NCBI GenBank assembly: GCA_035697545.1
Contig: DASSCT010000006.1
Span: forward strand, 1 to 21,788
Direction: 5' to 3'
DNA length: 21,788 bases
Source of the DNA: JACDAN01 sp035697545
GTDB taxonomy: Bacteria > Actinomycetota > Thermoleophilia > Gaiellales > Gaiellaceae
Shown here: positions 6,767 through 14,334 of the stretch, piece after piece
Layout: each line of letters opens with the position of its first letter
How positions within the stretch are numbered: position 1 is the stretch's first letter
Translations under genes and position numbers: made by a program
The notes under the pieces: generated by a model
Database searches by the model: none
Told to the model about the DNA's origin: nothing
Seen by the model: the letters and a program-made list of their open reading frames with translations, nothing else

Positions 6767-7897
6767 CTAGGTCGGCAGGACCGCGCGCAGCGCGTCGACG
6801 ACGTACTCCTGGTCCTCGGCTTCGATTGCCGGGAAGAACGGCAGGGCAAGCGTGCGGCTCGCGATGTCCTCGGCGACGGGACAGAGCCCCTCCGCGAAGC
6901 CGAAGCGCTCGCGCATGTAGCTGAGCAGGTGGACACAGGGGACGTACTCGGCCACGTCTACCCCCCGCTCGCGCATCTCGACCATGACGCGCGCGCGGTC
7001 GATCTCCGGCGCCAGCGCGACGACGTAGACGAACCAGGAACGCCGGTGGTCGGCGTCGTCCGCAGGCGCGAGCTCGACCCCATCCACGCCCGCCAGCAGC
7101 TCCGAATAGCGAGCGGCGGCAGCGGAACGCAGCTCCAGCATCCGGTCGAGCTTCTCGAGCTGCGCGATGCCGACGGCGGCTTGGAGGTCGGTCCAGCGGT
7201 AGTTGAACCCGAGCCGCACGTGGTTGAACCAACCGCCGCCCTCGTACGAGCGGCCCTGGTTACGGAGGCTGCGGAGAAGCTTCCACTGCTCCTCGGAGTG
7301 CGTCGTGACGACTCCGCCCTCGCCCGTCGCGATCTGCTTGTTCGGATAGAAGCCGAAGACGCAGGGCGGGCCGTGCGAGCCGACCGGAGCCCCTTTGTAC
7401 TCCGCACCCAGCGCCTCGGCGGAATCCTGGATCAAGGTCAGCCCACAGCGCTCGCAGAGCTCCATCAGCGGCCCGAGCTCGCAGGGGTAGCCGAACATGT
7501 CCACCGCCACGAGGCCTTTCGTCCGGTCGGTGATGGCCGCCTCGACGGCGCCCGGATCGAGATTCCACGTCCGACGGTCGACGTCGGCGAAGACCGGGGT
7601 GGCGCCCTCGAAGAGGAAGCAGTTGGCGGAAGCGGCGAAGGAGAGCGGTGACGTGATCACCTCGTCTCCCGGCCCGATGCCCGCGCCGTGGACGAGCAGA
7701 TGGAGCCCGGCGGTCGCGCTCGAGACGGCGGTCGCATGCGGCGCGCCCACGCGCTCGGCGATCAGCTCCTCGAAGTGGTCGATCGTCGGCCCGAGCGACA
7801 GCCGGCCCGAGCGAAGGACCTCGAGGACGAGCTCCTCCTCCCTCTCGTCGAGGTACGGCCGGGCGAGCGGGATCCGCCGCGTCGCGGCGGGCTTCAC
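6767..7897 (-). CDS. DegT/DnrJ/EryC1/StrS-family PLP aminotransferase
   Basis: Sugar-aminotransferase-type PLP enzyme of 376 residues; family members usually aminate nucleotide-linked keto-sugars. Typical features run in order: GRLSLGPTIDHFEE near the N-terminus, QDSAEALGA with the PLP-pyridine aspartate (D158), and FGFYPNKQIATGEGG with the Schiff-base lysine (K187). The RNQG and YRWTDLQAAVG blocks follow. The start is the GTG at 7897, whose GTGA overlaps the branched-chain aminotransferase stop codon by 4 nt. The open frame upstream of it is a shadow of that gene. No sugar-nucleotide genes are nearby, so the substrate is not evident. It is probably co-transcribed and translationally coupled with the upstream aminotransferase. 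Confidence 0.9.
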   Translation of the reverse strand: MKPAATRRIPLARPYLDEREEELVLEVLRSGRLSLGPTIDHFEELIAERVGAPHATAVSSATAGLHLLVHGAGIGPGDEVITSPLSFAASANCFLFEGATPVFADVDRRTWNLDPGAVEAAITDRTKGLVAVDMFGYPCELGPLMELCERCGLTLIQDSAEALGAEYKGAPVGSHGPPCVFGFYPNKQIATGEGGVVTTHSEEQWKLLRSLRNQGRSYEGGGWFNHVRLGFNYRWTDLQAAVGIAQLEKLDRMLELRSAAAARYSELLAGVDGVELAPADDADHRRSWFVYVVALAPEIDRARVMVEMRERGVDVAEYVPCVHLLSYMRERFGFAEGLCPVAEDIASRTLALPFFPAIEAEDQEYVVDALRAVLPT

Positions 7898-8838
7898 GCC
7901 TGCGCCGGCTCGGGCGCCGGCGCGGGGACCGGCACGTACTCCAGCCAGTGTGACCAGCGCTCGCTGCCGCCGCGTACCGTTTCCAGGTACGCCTTCTGGA
8001 GCGCGAGCGTGACCTCGCCGGGTGGGCCGATCTCCTGGTCGTCGACCGAACGGATCGGCGTCACCTCGGCCGCTGTGCCGGTCATGAACACCTCGTCGGC
8101 GAGATAGAGGTCGGTGCGGATCAGGTTCCGCTCCGCGACGGGGTAGCCCAGATCCTGCGCGATCTCGATCAGCGTGGCTCTCGTGATGCCGGGCAGGATC
8201 GACGTAGAGAGCGGCGGCGTGGAGATTGTCCCGTCCCTGACGACGAAGACGTTCTCCCCTGAACCGTCGGCGACGAAGCCGTCGTCGGTCAGGAGGATCG
8301 CCTCGTCGTAGCCGGCACGGTTGGCCTCGACGACGGCCAGCATCGAGTTCAGGTAGATGCCCGTCGCCTTCGCGGCGTGGGGAATCGTGTTCGGCCCGAC
8401 GCGCTTCCAGCTCGAGATCTTCGCGCGGATGCCCTTCTTCAACCCCTCGTCGCCGAGGTAGGCGCCCCACGGCCAGCTCATGATCACGACGTCGACCGGA
8501 TTCCCGGCCGTGGCGACCCCGAGCTCGCCGTACCCGAAGAATGCGATCGGACGGAGGTAGCACTCCGGGAGACCGTTCACCTGGATCAATTCCATCGAGG
8601 CGTCGTGCAGCTCTTGGATCGTGTACGGAAGGTCCATGTACAGCAGGCGCGCGGAGGCGTCGAATCGCTTCAGGTGGTCGGTGAGGCGGAAGACCTCCGA
8701 GCCACTAGGCGTCTCGTAGCACCGGATCCCCTCGAAGACACCGGTTCCGTAATGGAGTCCGTGGGCACCGACGTGGATCTTCGCGTCCGCCCAGTCGACG
8801 AACACCCCGTTCATCCAGATCTTCTCGGTCTCGCGCAT
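7894..8838 (-). CDS. ilvE: Branched-chain amino acid aminotransferase (class IV PLP)
   Basis: Catalyses the last step of valine, leucine and isoleucine synthesis, transferring an amino group from glutamate to the branched 2-keto acid. Class IV fold-type markers are present: HGLHYGTGVFEGIRCY (26-41), the PLP lysine in AKATGIYLNS (K157), EAILLTDDGFVADGSGENVF, and LPGITRATLIEIA. The length of 314 residues is normal. The last 20 or so residues (VPVPAPAPEPAQA) form a Pro/Ala-rich tail. The ATG at 8838 has a near-perfect Shine-Dalgarno, AGGAGG, 3-4 nt upstream, the strongest in this minus-strand run. D-amino-acid aminotransferases share the fold, but the sequence pattern fits IlvE better. Confidence 0.92.
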   Translation of the reverse strand: MRETEKIWMNGVFVDWADAKIHVGAHGLHYGTGVFEGIRCYETPSGSEVFRLTDHLKRFDASARLLYMDLPYTIQELHDASMELIQVNGLPECYLRPIAFFGYGELGVATAGNPVDVVIMSWPWGAYLGDEGLKKGIRAKISSWKRVGPNTIPHAAKATGIYLNSMLAVVEANRAGYDEAILLTDDGFVADGSGENVFVVRDGTISTPPLSTSILPGITRATLIEIAQDLGYPVAERNLIRTDLYLADEVFMTGTAAEVTPIRSVDDQEIGPPGEVTLALQKAYLETVRGGSERWSHWLEYVPVPAPAPEPAQA

Positions 8839-8859
8839 GCTCCTCCTTTTCAGCTGATG

Positions 8860-9348
8860 TTAAGTCTCGTCCGAGACGGCGTCCATCGGCTCGGCCTTCG
8901 CCAGGCGCACGAGGTCGCCCGGCGTCAAGGTTGCCAAGTGGTTCTCCGACCCTGCGCCGATCCAGACGCGTTCGTGCACCAGTAGGTGCCGGTCGATGAA
9001 AACGCGAGTGATCTTCGTCAGGGGAAACGGCGCAACCGCGCCGGGTGCGAACCCCGTTGCCTTGCGGACTTCGTCCGGCCCGGCCACCTTTGCACGCCGG
9101 CATTCGGCCGCGCGCGCAACTTTGCGGGCGTCTGCTCTCCGATCGCCGGGAACCAGCACCAGGAACGGTTGGCCCTCGCACTCGAAGACGAGCGACTTGA
9201 CGATCTGGCCGAGCTTGCAGCCCACGGCCCGGGCCGCGTCTTCGGCCGTCGGCGTTCCCGCTTGAAACTCCTCGATTCGCGCCTCCACGCCACCGTCACG
9301 CAGGAAGGCGGCGACGCGTTCGACCGCCTCGGGCCAACTGCGCTTCAC
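8860..9348 (-). CDS. YbaK/EbsC-like aminoacyl-tRNA deacylase
   Basis: A 162-residue single-domain protein of the YbaK/ProRS-INS family, which hydrolyses mischarged aminoacyl-tRNAs such as Cys-tRNA-Pro. Visible blocks are AVGCKLGQIVKSLVFECEGQPFLVLVPGDRRAD, with the conserved lysine of the QIVKSL motif, then ATGFAPGAVAPFPL and the C-terminal AGSENHLATLTPGDLVRL. The GTG at 9348 lacks a Shine-Dalgarno, and TACGCT ends 7 nt before it. The gene lies 14 bp after the methyltransferase stop codon and 21 bp before ilvE, so it could be read both from an operon message and from its own leaderless transcript. The exact amino acid it edits cannot be told. Confidence 0.88.
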   Translation of the reverse strand: MKRSWPEAVERVAAFLRDGGVEARIEEFQAGTPTAEDAARAVGCKLGQIVKSLVFECEGQPFLVLVPGDRRADARKVARAAECRRAKVAGPDEVRKATGFAPGAVAPFPLTKITRVFIDRHLLVHERVWIGAGSENHLATLTPGDLVRLAKAEPMDAVSDET

Positions 9349-9355
9349 GCGCGCA

Positions 9356-9361
9356 AGCGTA
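9356..9361 (-). promoter_or_regulatory. Candidate -10 (TACGCT) for a leaderless ybaK mRNA
   Basis: TACGCT fits TAnnnT and is separated by 7 nt (TGCGCGC) from the GTG start. The sequence TTACGCTTGCGCGC here is nearly the same as TTACGATTGCGCGC in front of the small gene at 14335. No -35 is recognisable. Confidence 0.4.
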
Positions 9362-9362
9362 A

Positions 9363-9815
9363 CTAGAACGGGGTGCGCCGCCGGTAGTCGGCATATTCGG
9401 GGAAGCGCTCGCCGAGATGCCGTTCTTCCTTGCGCGCCTTTGCGATCCAGAAAAGCGCGAGCACCGCAGTGAGCACGAGGCCGTAGACCGAGAAGACGAG
9501 CGAGAGACCTCCGAAGAACAGCGTTCCTGCCACGTAGATGGGGTGGCGCAGGTGTCGGTACGGCCCTTCCTGGACCAGGCGAGCGTCGTCCTTCGGAACC
9601 GGCATGGCTGTCATCGACGACCCGAGCGCCCGAAGCGCCCAGGCGCCGAGCACGACGCCCAGCGTTGCAGGGATCAGTCCGAGGGCCGAAAGGTCCGGAC
9701 CGACGAACCAGGAGGCGACGATAAGCGCAAACAGGACGAGCTGGGCGGCGACCCAGCCCTCACCTCTAGCCCAGCGAGATGAACCTGGCGTCGTCGAAGC
9801 CTTCTGCCTTGACAC
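9363..9815 (-). CDS. Isoprenylcysteine carboxyl methyltransferase-like (ICMT/PEMT) membrane protein
   Basis: A 150-residue integral membrane protein with about four hydrophobic segments (22-38, 44-65, 95-112, 113-126) and the hallmark GPYRHLRHPIYVAG (84-97), which binds S-adenosylmethionine in ICMT and phospholipid N-methyltransferases. Bacterial members have uncertain substrates. The conserved ending EERHLGERFPEYADYRRRTPF is present. The GTG at 9815 is the only in-frame start that keeps the first segment whole; it overlaps the serA 3' end by 50 bp. No strong Shine-Dalgarno is seen. It probably belongs to the serA transcript. Confidence 0.8.
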   Translation of the reverse strand: MSRQKASTTPGSSRWARGEGWVAAQLVLFALIVASWFVGPDLSALGLIPATLGVVLGAWALRALGSSMTAMPVPKDDARLVQEGPYRHLRHPIYVAGTLFFGGLSLVFSVYGLVLTAVLALFWIAKARKEERHLGERFPEYADYRRRTPF

Positions 9816-11346
9816 GCTCGACCAGCTCCGGCGGTGGTTCCGTGTCGATCGAGAGCGCCATCAACGCCTTGCCGCCGCGCCGCGTCCGCGAGACGGCCAT
9901 GTTGGCGATGTTGACGCCGGCCTCGCCGAAGAGCGTCCCGACCCGCCCGATCACGCCGGGCACGTCGTCGTAGCGGAAGAAGACGAGCAGCGGCGCGAGC
10001 TCCATCTCCAGCTCGAAGCCGAGCGCACTCACGAGCCAGATGCGGTTCTCGCGGCCGATGGCCGTGCCCGCGACATGGAGCTCGTCGCCGTCGGCGGTCA
10101 CGCCGACGCGAACGAGGTTCGTGAAGTCGCGCGAGGAGCGCCGCCGCTGCTCCACGACCTCGATCCCGCGCTCCTCCACGAGCAGCGGCGCGTTGACGTA
10201 GTTGACCGGTTGGTCAAAGCGTCCCTGGAACGCGCCGTTCAGCGCTGCTGCGGTGAGCAGGCGTGTGTCGTAGTCGGAGAGATTCCCGTAATACGTGAGC
10301 TCGATGCGCTCGGCGCGCCCGCCTGCGAGCTCGATCGCCAGGCGCCCGAGCTGTGCGGACACGGGAACATACGGGCCCAGCACCTCGAGGTCTTCCTGCC
10401 GGAGAGCCGGGATATTGACCGCGTTGGTGACGAGCTCCCCGTCCAACGCTGCCGCGACCTGCTCGGCGACGATGACACCGGCTCGGTCCTGGGCCTCCTC
10501 CGTCGACGCGGCGAGGTGCGGTGTGACGACGACGTTGTCCAGCTCGAGCAGCGGGCCGGAGTACGGCTCGGACGAGAACACGTCCAGCGCGGCTCCGGCG
10601 AGCTTGCCAGACCGCAGCGCCTCGAGCAGCGCGTCCTCGTCCACGAGCTCGCCACGGGCTGCGTTGACGAGCCGGGCGCCGTCAGGCATCTGCGCGATCG
10701 CTGCCGCGTCGATCGTCTCAGCGGTTTCTGGCGTCAGCGGGAGGTGGAGCGTCAGGAACTCGGCCGCGGCCAGGAGATCCTCCGGGCATTCAGCCCGTTC
10801 TGCGCCAAGCTCTCGAAACCGGTCTCTCGTAACGAAGGGGTCGTAGGCCACGACCCGCATCCCGAGGCCGATTGCGCGGCGGGCGACCTGCTGTCCGATT
10901 CGCCCGAACCCGAGCACGCCGAGGGTCTTGCCTTCCAGCTCGATGCCCCCGTGCGCAGACCGCTCCCACCGTCCTTCCTTGAGCGCGGCGTGGGCCTGCG
11001 GGATGTGGCGCACGAGCGCGACGAGCAGGCCGATCGCGTGCTCGGCGGCGGAAACCACCGTCGACTCGGGTGCATTGGCGACGACGATCCCACGCCGCGT
11101 CGCGGCGTCGACATCGACGTTGTCCACTCCGACCCCGGCCCGTCCGATCACCTTCAGACGCTCGGCCCGCTCGATGAGCTCCGCCGTCAGCTCGGTGCCG
11201 GAGCGGATCACAATCGCGTCGTAGGCGGCGATGCTCTCGTCGAGGGGTGTGGCGCCGTCGACGTCGACGTCAAAGCGCTCCTCGAGCAGACGGATCCCGG
11301 CCTCGGCGATCGGCTCGCGAACGAGAACGCGAGGTTTGGCGCTCAC
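9766..11346 (-). CDS. serA: D-3-phosphoglycerate dehydrogenase, long (ASB-ACT) form
   Basis: First committed step of serine synthesis: oxidises 3-phosphoglycerate to 3-phosphohydroxypyruvate with NAD+. The 526 residues match the long form with an extra allosteric-substrate-binding domain (as in Mycobacterium) plus a C-terminal ACT domain for serine feedback. Seen in sequence: NAD motif GFGRIG (146-151) and the catalytic Arg, Glu and His in NAARGE (R231), DVFSSEP (E260) and TPHLAAST (H277). The ASB domain follows (about 315-450), then ACT (VFFRYDDVPGVIGRVGTLFGEAGVNIANMAVSR, about 455-526). The start is GTG at 11346 in a GTGA overlap with the upstream class V aminotransferase stop, so the two serine-pathway-type enzymes are translationally coupled. 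Confidence 0.96.
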   Translation of the reverse strand: MSAKPRVLVREPIAEAGIRLLEERFDVDVDGATPLDESIAAYDAIVIRSGTELTAELIERAERLKVIGRAGVGVDNVDVDAATRRGIVVANAPESTVVSAAEHAIGLLVALVRHIPQAHAALKEGRWERSAHGGIELEGKTLGVLGFGRIGQQVARRAIGLGMRVVAYDPFVTRDRFRELGAERAECPEDLLAAAEFLTLHLPLTPETAETIDAAAIAQMPDGARLVNAARGELVDEDALLEALRSGKLAGAALDVFSSEPYSGPLLELDNVVVTPHLAASTEEAQDRAGVIVAEQVAAALDGELVTNAVNIPALRQEDLEVLGPYVPVSAQLGRLAIELAGGRAERIELTYYGNLSDYDTRLLTAAALNGAFQGRFDQPVNYVNAPLLVEERGIEVVEQRRRSSRDFTNLVRVGVTADGDELHVAGTAIGRENRIWLVSALGFELEMELAPLLVFFRYDDVPGVIGRVGTLFGEAGVNIANMAVSRTRRGGKALMALSIDTEPPPELVERVKAEGFDDARFISLG

Positions 11347-12494
11347 ACCCTTGTGTGCTCGAAGGCCTCGAGCGCTGCGGTAATGGCGACGCCGCGCTCG
11401 ATGTCCGCGCCCATTTCCGAGAGAACGAGCTCGACTCCGGCGAGCGCCGTCGTGATGTCGAAGACGTCGTAGTAGCCGATGTGGCCGATTCGGAAGATCT
11501 TGCCCTTCAACACCCCCTGGCCCGGCGCGAGGACGATTCCCTGGCGGTCGCGCAGCGTCTGCACCAGCTCGCCGGAATCGATCCCTTCAGGCGCATTGAT
11601 CGCAGTGACGACGGCGGACCGATCGTCGTCCGGGGAGAAGAGGTCGAGCCCCATCGCCTTGACTCCGGCCCGGCACGCCCGGCCGAGACGGGCATGTCGC
11701 TCGAAGGCCTGCTCGAGGCCCTCCTCGAGCAGCAGACCCAGCGCGACGTCGAGCCCGACGACGATCGAGACGGCCGGAGTGAAGGACGGGTCGAACCGCT
11801 CCTGCTTCTCGCGGGTCTGTGTCCAGTCGAAGTAGTAGCGCGGGCGCGCAGCGCCGTCGACGGCGCGCCACGCGTCGTCCGAAACGGAAACCGTGGCGAG
11901 GCCCGGCGGCGTCATCAGCGCCTTCTGCGACCCCGAGATCACAGCGTCGAGACCCCAGGCGTCCGTCTCGAGCGGAACGGCGCCAAGGCTCGAGATCGCG
12001 TCTACGGCGACCAGCGCGCCCGCCTCCTTCGCCGTCGCGGCCAGCGCCTGGATGTCGGCAACGACGCCGGTGGAGGTCTCCGAGTGGGTCGTGAAGACGA
12101 CCTTGGCGCCGCCGAGCTCGCGGAGTCGAGCGGCAAGATCCTCCGCGGCCGGGGCCTCCCCCCACTCGTAGCGGAGCTCCTCGACCTCGCAATCGAACCT
12201 GCTCGCGATTGTCGTCCAGCGCTCGCCGAAGTGTCCCGCCGAAACGACGAAGACACGGTCCCCCGGCTGCGTCAGGTTCGCGACCGCCGACTCCATCCCG
12301 CCGGTTCCCGACGACGTGTAGATGAGCACGTCCCCCTGGGTTCGGTAGACCTCGTGGAGCCGCTCGAGGGCGCGCCCGAGCACCTCCCGGAAGTCGGAGC
12401 TTCGGTGGTGGATGATCGGGCGACTCATCGCCGCCAGCACCTCGGGCGGAACCGGCGTTGGGCCGGGCGTGAACAGATAGCGCTTTTCAGCCAT
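11343..12494 (-). CDS. Class V PLP aminotransferase, probable phosphoserine/serine-pyruvate type
   Basis: A 383-residue fold-type I aminotransferase of the serine-pyruvate/alanine-glyoxylate (SPT/AGT) group. It starts with LFTPGPTPVPPEVLAAM. It has SSGTGGMES for phosphate binding (61-69), the PLP aspartate in VAVDAISSLGAVPL (D165), and the Schiff-base lysine in SGSQKALMTPPGLA (K191). Canonical SerC has a different signature. However, proteins of this group perform the phosphoserine transamination in several organisms without SerC. The overlapping position directly ahead of serA supports conversion of 3-phosphohydroxypyruvate to phosphoserine, but alanine-glyoxylate or serine-pyruvate activity remains possible. 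The ATG at 12494 (MAEKRYLFTPGP) is the natural start. Confidence 0.88.
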   Translation of the reverse strand: MAEKRYLFTPGPTPVPPEVLAAMSRPIIHHRSSDFREVLGRALERLHEVYRTQGDVLIYTSSGTGGMESAVANLTQPGDRVFVVSAGHFGERWTTIASRFDCEVEELRYEWGEAPAAEDLAARLRELGGAKVVFTTHSETSTGVVADIQALAATAKEAGALVAVDAISSLGAVPLETDAWGLDAVISGSQKALMTPPGLATVSVSDDAWRAVDGAARPRYYFDWTQTREKQERFDPSFTPAVSIVVGLDVALGLLLEEGLEQAFERHARLGRACRAGVKAMGLDLFSPDDDRSAVVTAINAPEGIDSGELVQTLRDRQGIVLAPGQGVLKGKIFRIGHIGYYDVFDITTALAGVELVLSEMGADIERGVAITAALEAFEHTRV

Positions 12495-12543
12495 TCGCTC
12501 GGACAGTAGCTCAGGCTCCCGATAACGTCCGCGCGCGATCGGA

Positions 12544-13185
12544 ATGGACGCGCTGCTCGCCTTCGCCGCCGCCCTGATCTCGCTCCGGCTCTCCGGGCGG
12601 CTGTTCGGCCGCTGGCGGGCCCGTCGGGCGCCGGAGCTTGCGATGTGGGCAGCTTCGCTCGGGTGTTATGCGCTCGCGTCGGCCGCGCTCGCTTGGGGCT
12701 CGGCGGCCGGGTGGAACGACACGGCGTTTCGCCTCTACTACCTGTTCGGCGGGCTCCTGACGGCCCCGCTGCTCGGCGCCGGCTCGCTCCTGCTCCTGGG
12801 CAAGCGCTGGGTGATCCCGGTCGTGCTTGTCTACGCCGGTCTCGCGCTCGGCGTCGTCTTGGCGGAGCCGCTCTCAGCCGGCGTGTCGGGCAGCTCGATC
12901 CCGGAGGCACAGGCGCACCTGGACTTCTTCCCCGTACGCCTCCTCGCCCTCGTCGGGAACATCGGCGGAACCGCCGCTGTGGCTGGGGTCGCGGCGCTGA
13001 CGATCAGGCGTCGGCCACTCGGGACGGGGCTGATTCTGCTCGGCGTGGCCGTTGCCGCGGCAGGCAGCGCTCTTGCCGGGCTGGGCGCGACAGAAACCGC
13101 TGCATTTTCGGCACTTGCTGCCCTATTTCTTTACACAGGTTTTACGGTTTCCAGCGGAAAATCGCGGCGCTCGTTGCCAGCTTAG
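12544..13185 (+). CDS. Hypothetical membrane protein with about seven transmembrane segments
   Basis: I do not recognise a named family. The 213 residues are strongly hydrophobic, with likely membrane segments near 1-16, 32-52, 64-85, 89-108, 132-153, 160-180 and 184-202. A basic loop RLFGRWRARRAPE follows the first segment. The C-terminal tail GKSRRSLPA is basic and probably cytoplasmic. There are no charged clusters or motifs to suggest an enzyme. The ATG at 12544 lies 49 bp from the divergent aminotransferase start, with no strong Shine-Dalgarno. The 3' end near 13125-13160 is noticeably more AT-rich than the rest of the gene, and it precedes the leader of the Rpf-like gene. Confidence 0.75.
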   Translation: MDALLAFAAALISLRLSGRLFGRWRARRAPELAMWAASLGCYALASAALAWGSAAGWNDTAFRLYYLFGGLLTAPLLGAGSLLLLGKRWVIPVVLVYAGLALGVVLAEPLSAGVSGSSIPEAQAHLDFFPVRLLALVGNIGGTAAVAGVAALTIRRRPLGTGLILLGVAVAAAGSALAGLGATETAAFSALAALFLYTGFTVSSGKSRRSLPA

Positions 13186-13333
13186 AAACGTCGGTCTGAT
13201 AAGAAGTGCAGCCGCAAGGGCGCTCGAACCCGCCCGGAAGCGAACTAAAGGAAGCCGTCAAGCGCTCCGATAACGCGGACTGCGGCCCAGTTCCCGCGTC
13301 TGGAGCCGGCTCCCAGCACAAGGAGGAAACTTC
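13175..13333 (+). promoter_or_regulatory. Promoter and structured leader of the Rpf-like gene
   Basis: A possible promoter TTGCCA (13174-13179) with GATAAG about 18 nt downstream would start an RNA near 13208 with a leader of about 125 nt. The leader can form a closing stem GCCGCA/TGCGGC, inner hairpins GGGCG/CGCCC and CGGAAGCG/CGCTCCG (one bulge), and a GGAGCCGGCTCC palindrome shortly before the Shine-Dalgarno AAGGAGG. The elements CGAACCCGCC and CCGTCAAGC..TCCGATAACGC are faintly reminiscent of the c-di-AMP (ydaO) riboswitch that often precedes rpf genes, but core ydaO motifs are missing. I therefore call only a structured leader. Confidence 0.35.
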
Positions 13334-13888
13334 GTGCGTCGACAACTCGTGCGCGCGGCCGCGTTCGCGGTCGCACTGTTTGGTCTTGCCGCCGCCGGCC
13401 TTCCGACGGCGAACGTCGTCCAGCCGTCGCAGGCACGACTGGACGAGGGCAAGGGCATCGTCCCCAAGATCCACCGGTACGAGCGGGCGACGTGGGGCTG
13501 GCAGCGCTTGATGGGCGTCCGCCGCACTCAGAGCCGGCGGCTGTACCTGAAGACGCGTGACCTGGACTACCGGCTGTTGATTCTTCGCCAGTGGCATCGG
13601 CGGGCAGCGCACGCGAGGCGTCGTGCACACAACCCTCCCCACGAGCGCGCATGGCGTTGCCTCCAGCGCAACGAGGGAGCGTGGACGGATCCGTCAGATC
13701 CGTACTGGGGCGGCCTCCAGATGGATCGCTCGTTCATGCTCGCGCACGCGCCCCGTCACCTGTTGCGCCGGGGCTGGGCGAACAGGTGGTCGCCCGTGGA
13801 GCAGATGTGGGTCGGCGAGCGCGCCTTGCGCGCCGGCCGCGGTTTTCACCCGTGGCCGAGCACGGCCCGCATCTGCGGGCTCCTCTAG
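13334..13888 (+). CDS. Secreted Rpf-like (transglycosylase-like) cell-wall hydrolase
   Basis: A 184-residue exported protein. It has a signal peptide (about 1-34, MRRQLVRAAAFAVALFGLAAAG), a basic linker (45-105), and a C-terminal domain of the resuscitation-promoting-factor/transglycosylase-like type. The domain begins WRCLQRNEGAWTDPSDPYWGGLQM, with the catalytic glutamate E114 and the YWGGLQ block, and continues WSPVEQMWVGERALRAGRGFHPWPSTARICG. Cysteines 109 and 181 bracket the domain, matching the Rpf disulfide. Rpf proteins cleave peptidoglycan glycans and promote growth restart. The GTG at 13334 is supported by AAGGAGG 7-8 nt upstream. It converges with yjbQ, leaving only 5 bp between stop codons. 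Confidence 0.82.
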   Translation: MRRQLVRAAAFAVALFGLAAAGLPTANVVQPSQARLDEGKGIVPKIHRYERATWGWQRLMGVRRTQSRRLYLKTRDLDYRLLILRQWHRRAAHARRRAHNPPHERAWRCLQRNEGAWTDPSDPYWGGLQMDRSFMLAHAPRHLLRRGWANRWSPVEQMWVGERALRAGRGFHPWPSTARICGLL

Positions 13889-13893
13889 TTGCT

Positions 13894-14310
13894 CTAGTCG
13901 CCGATCGCCTTGAGCACCACGCGCTTGCGCCGACGCCCGTCGAACTCGGCGTAGAAGACCTGCTCCCACGGGCCGAGGTCGAGCTTGCCGCCGGTGATCG
14001 GAAGGACGACCTGGTGGCTCATCAGATGCCGCTTCAGGTGTGCATCCGCGTTGTCCTCGCCGTTGTTGTGCCGATACTGGTCCGTGGGCTCGTGCGGCGC
14101 GAGCCGCTCCAGCCAGTCGTCGAAGTCCTGGATGAGGCCTGACTCGGCATCGTTGACGTAGACGGCGGCGGTGATGTGCATCGGGTTGACTAGGCAGAGG
14201 CCTTCCTGGATGCCGCTTCGGCCCACGAATTCCTCGACCTCGCCCGTGATGTTCACGTAGTCGCGGCGGTTCGGGGTCTCGAACCAGAGGTAGTCGGTGG
14301 CGTGCTTCAT
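13894..14310 (-). CDS. YjbQ family protein (UPF0047, secondary thiamine-phosphate synthase type)
   Basis: A 138-residue single-domain protein with the family blocks EGLCLVNPMHITAAVYVND (about 37-55), HNNGEDNADAHLKRHLMSHQVVLPITGGKLDLGPWEQVFYAEFDG (about 80-124) and a basic ending. The histidines of MHITAA and DAHLKRHLMSH are the conserved putative metal or active-site residues. YjbQ proteins have weak thiamine-phosphate synthase activity, and their physiological role is unsettled. The ATG at 14310 has no Shine-Dalgarno, while TAAGCT ends 6 nt upstream, so the message may be leaderless. It is divergent from the 42-residue basic protein with only 24 bp between starts. Confidence 0.88.
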   Translation of the reverse strand: MKHATDYLWFETPNRRDYVNITGEVEEFVGRSGIQEGLCLVNPMHITAAVYVNDAESGLIQDFDDWLERLAPHEPTDQYRHNNGEDNADAHLKRHLMSHQVVLPITGGKLDLGPWEQVFYAEFDGRRRKRVVLKAIGD

Positions 14311-14316
14311 GCCGTG

Positions 14317-14322
14317 AGCTTA
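14317..14322 (-). promoter_or_regulatory. Candidate -10 (TAAGCT) for leaderless yjbQ
   Basis: TAAGCT fits TAnnnT and lies 6 nt before the yjbQ ATG. It overlaps the divergent TACGAT by 2 bp. No -35 is recognisable. Confidence 0.3.
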
Positions 14323-14326
14323 CGAT
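14321..14326 (+). promoter_or_regulatory. Candidate -10 (TACGAT) for the leaderless small basic gene
   Basis: TACGAT ends 8 nt before the ATG at 14335, which places the predicted transcription start at the start codon. There is no Shine-Dalgarno and only a weak -35 (TGGCGT at 17-nt spacing). Confidence 0.4.
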
Positions 14327-14334
14327 TGCGCGCA

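Noticed and set aside
7898..8563. Upstream extension of the DegT aminotransferase frame
   Set aside because: It runs antisense-frame through ilvE; the family N-terminus (IPLARPYLDERE) starts just after the GTG at 7897.
9538..11472. 644-codon plus-strand frame opposite serA
   Set aside because: SerA on the other strand has all catalytic motifs; this frame has shadow-type composition and no motif.
13186..13333. Definite c-di-AMP (ydaO) riboswitch
   Set aside because: The GGGGAACC and GGGGTGAA core elements are absent; only faint similarity at both ends, so I list just a structured leader.
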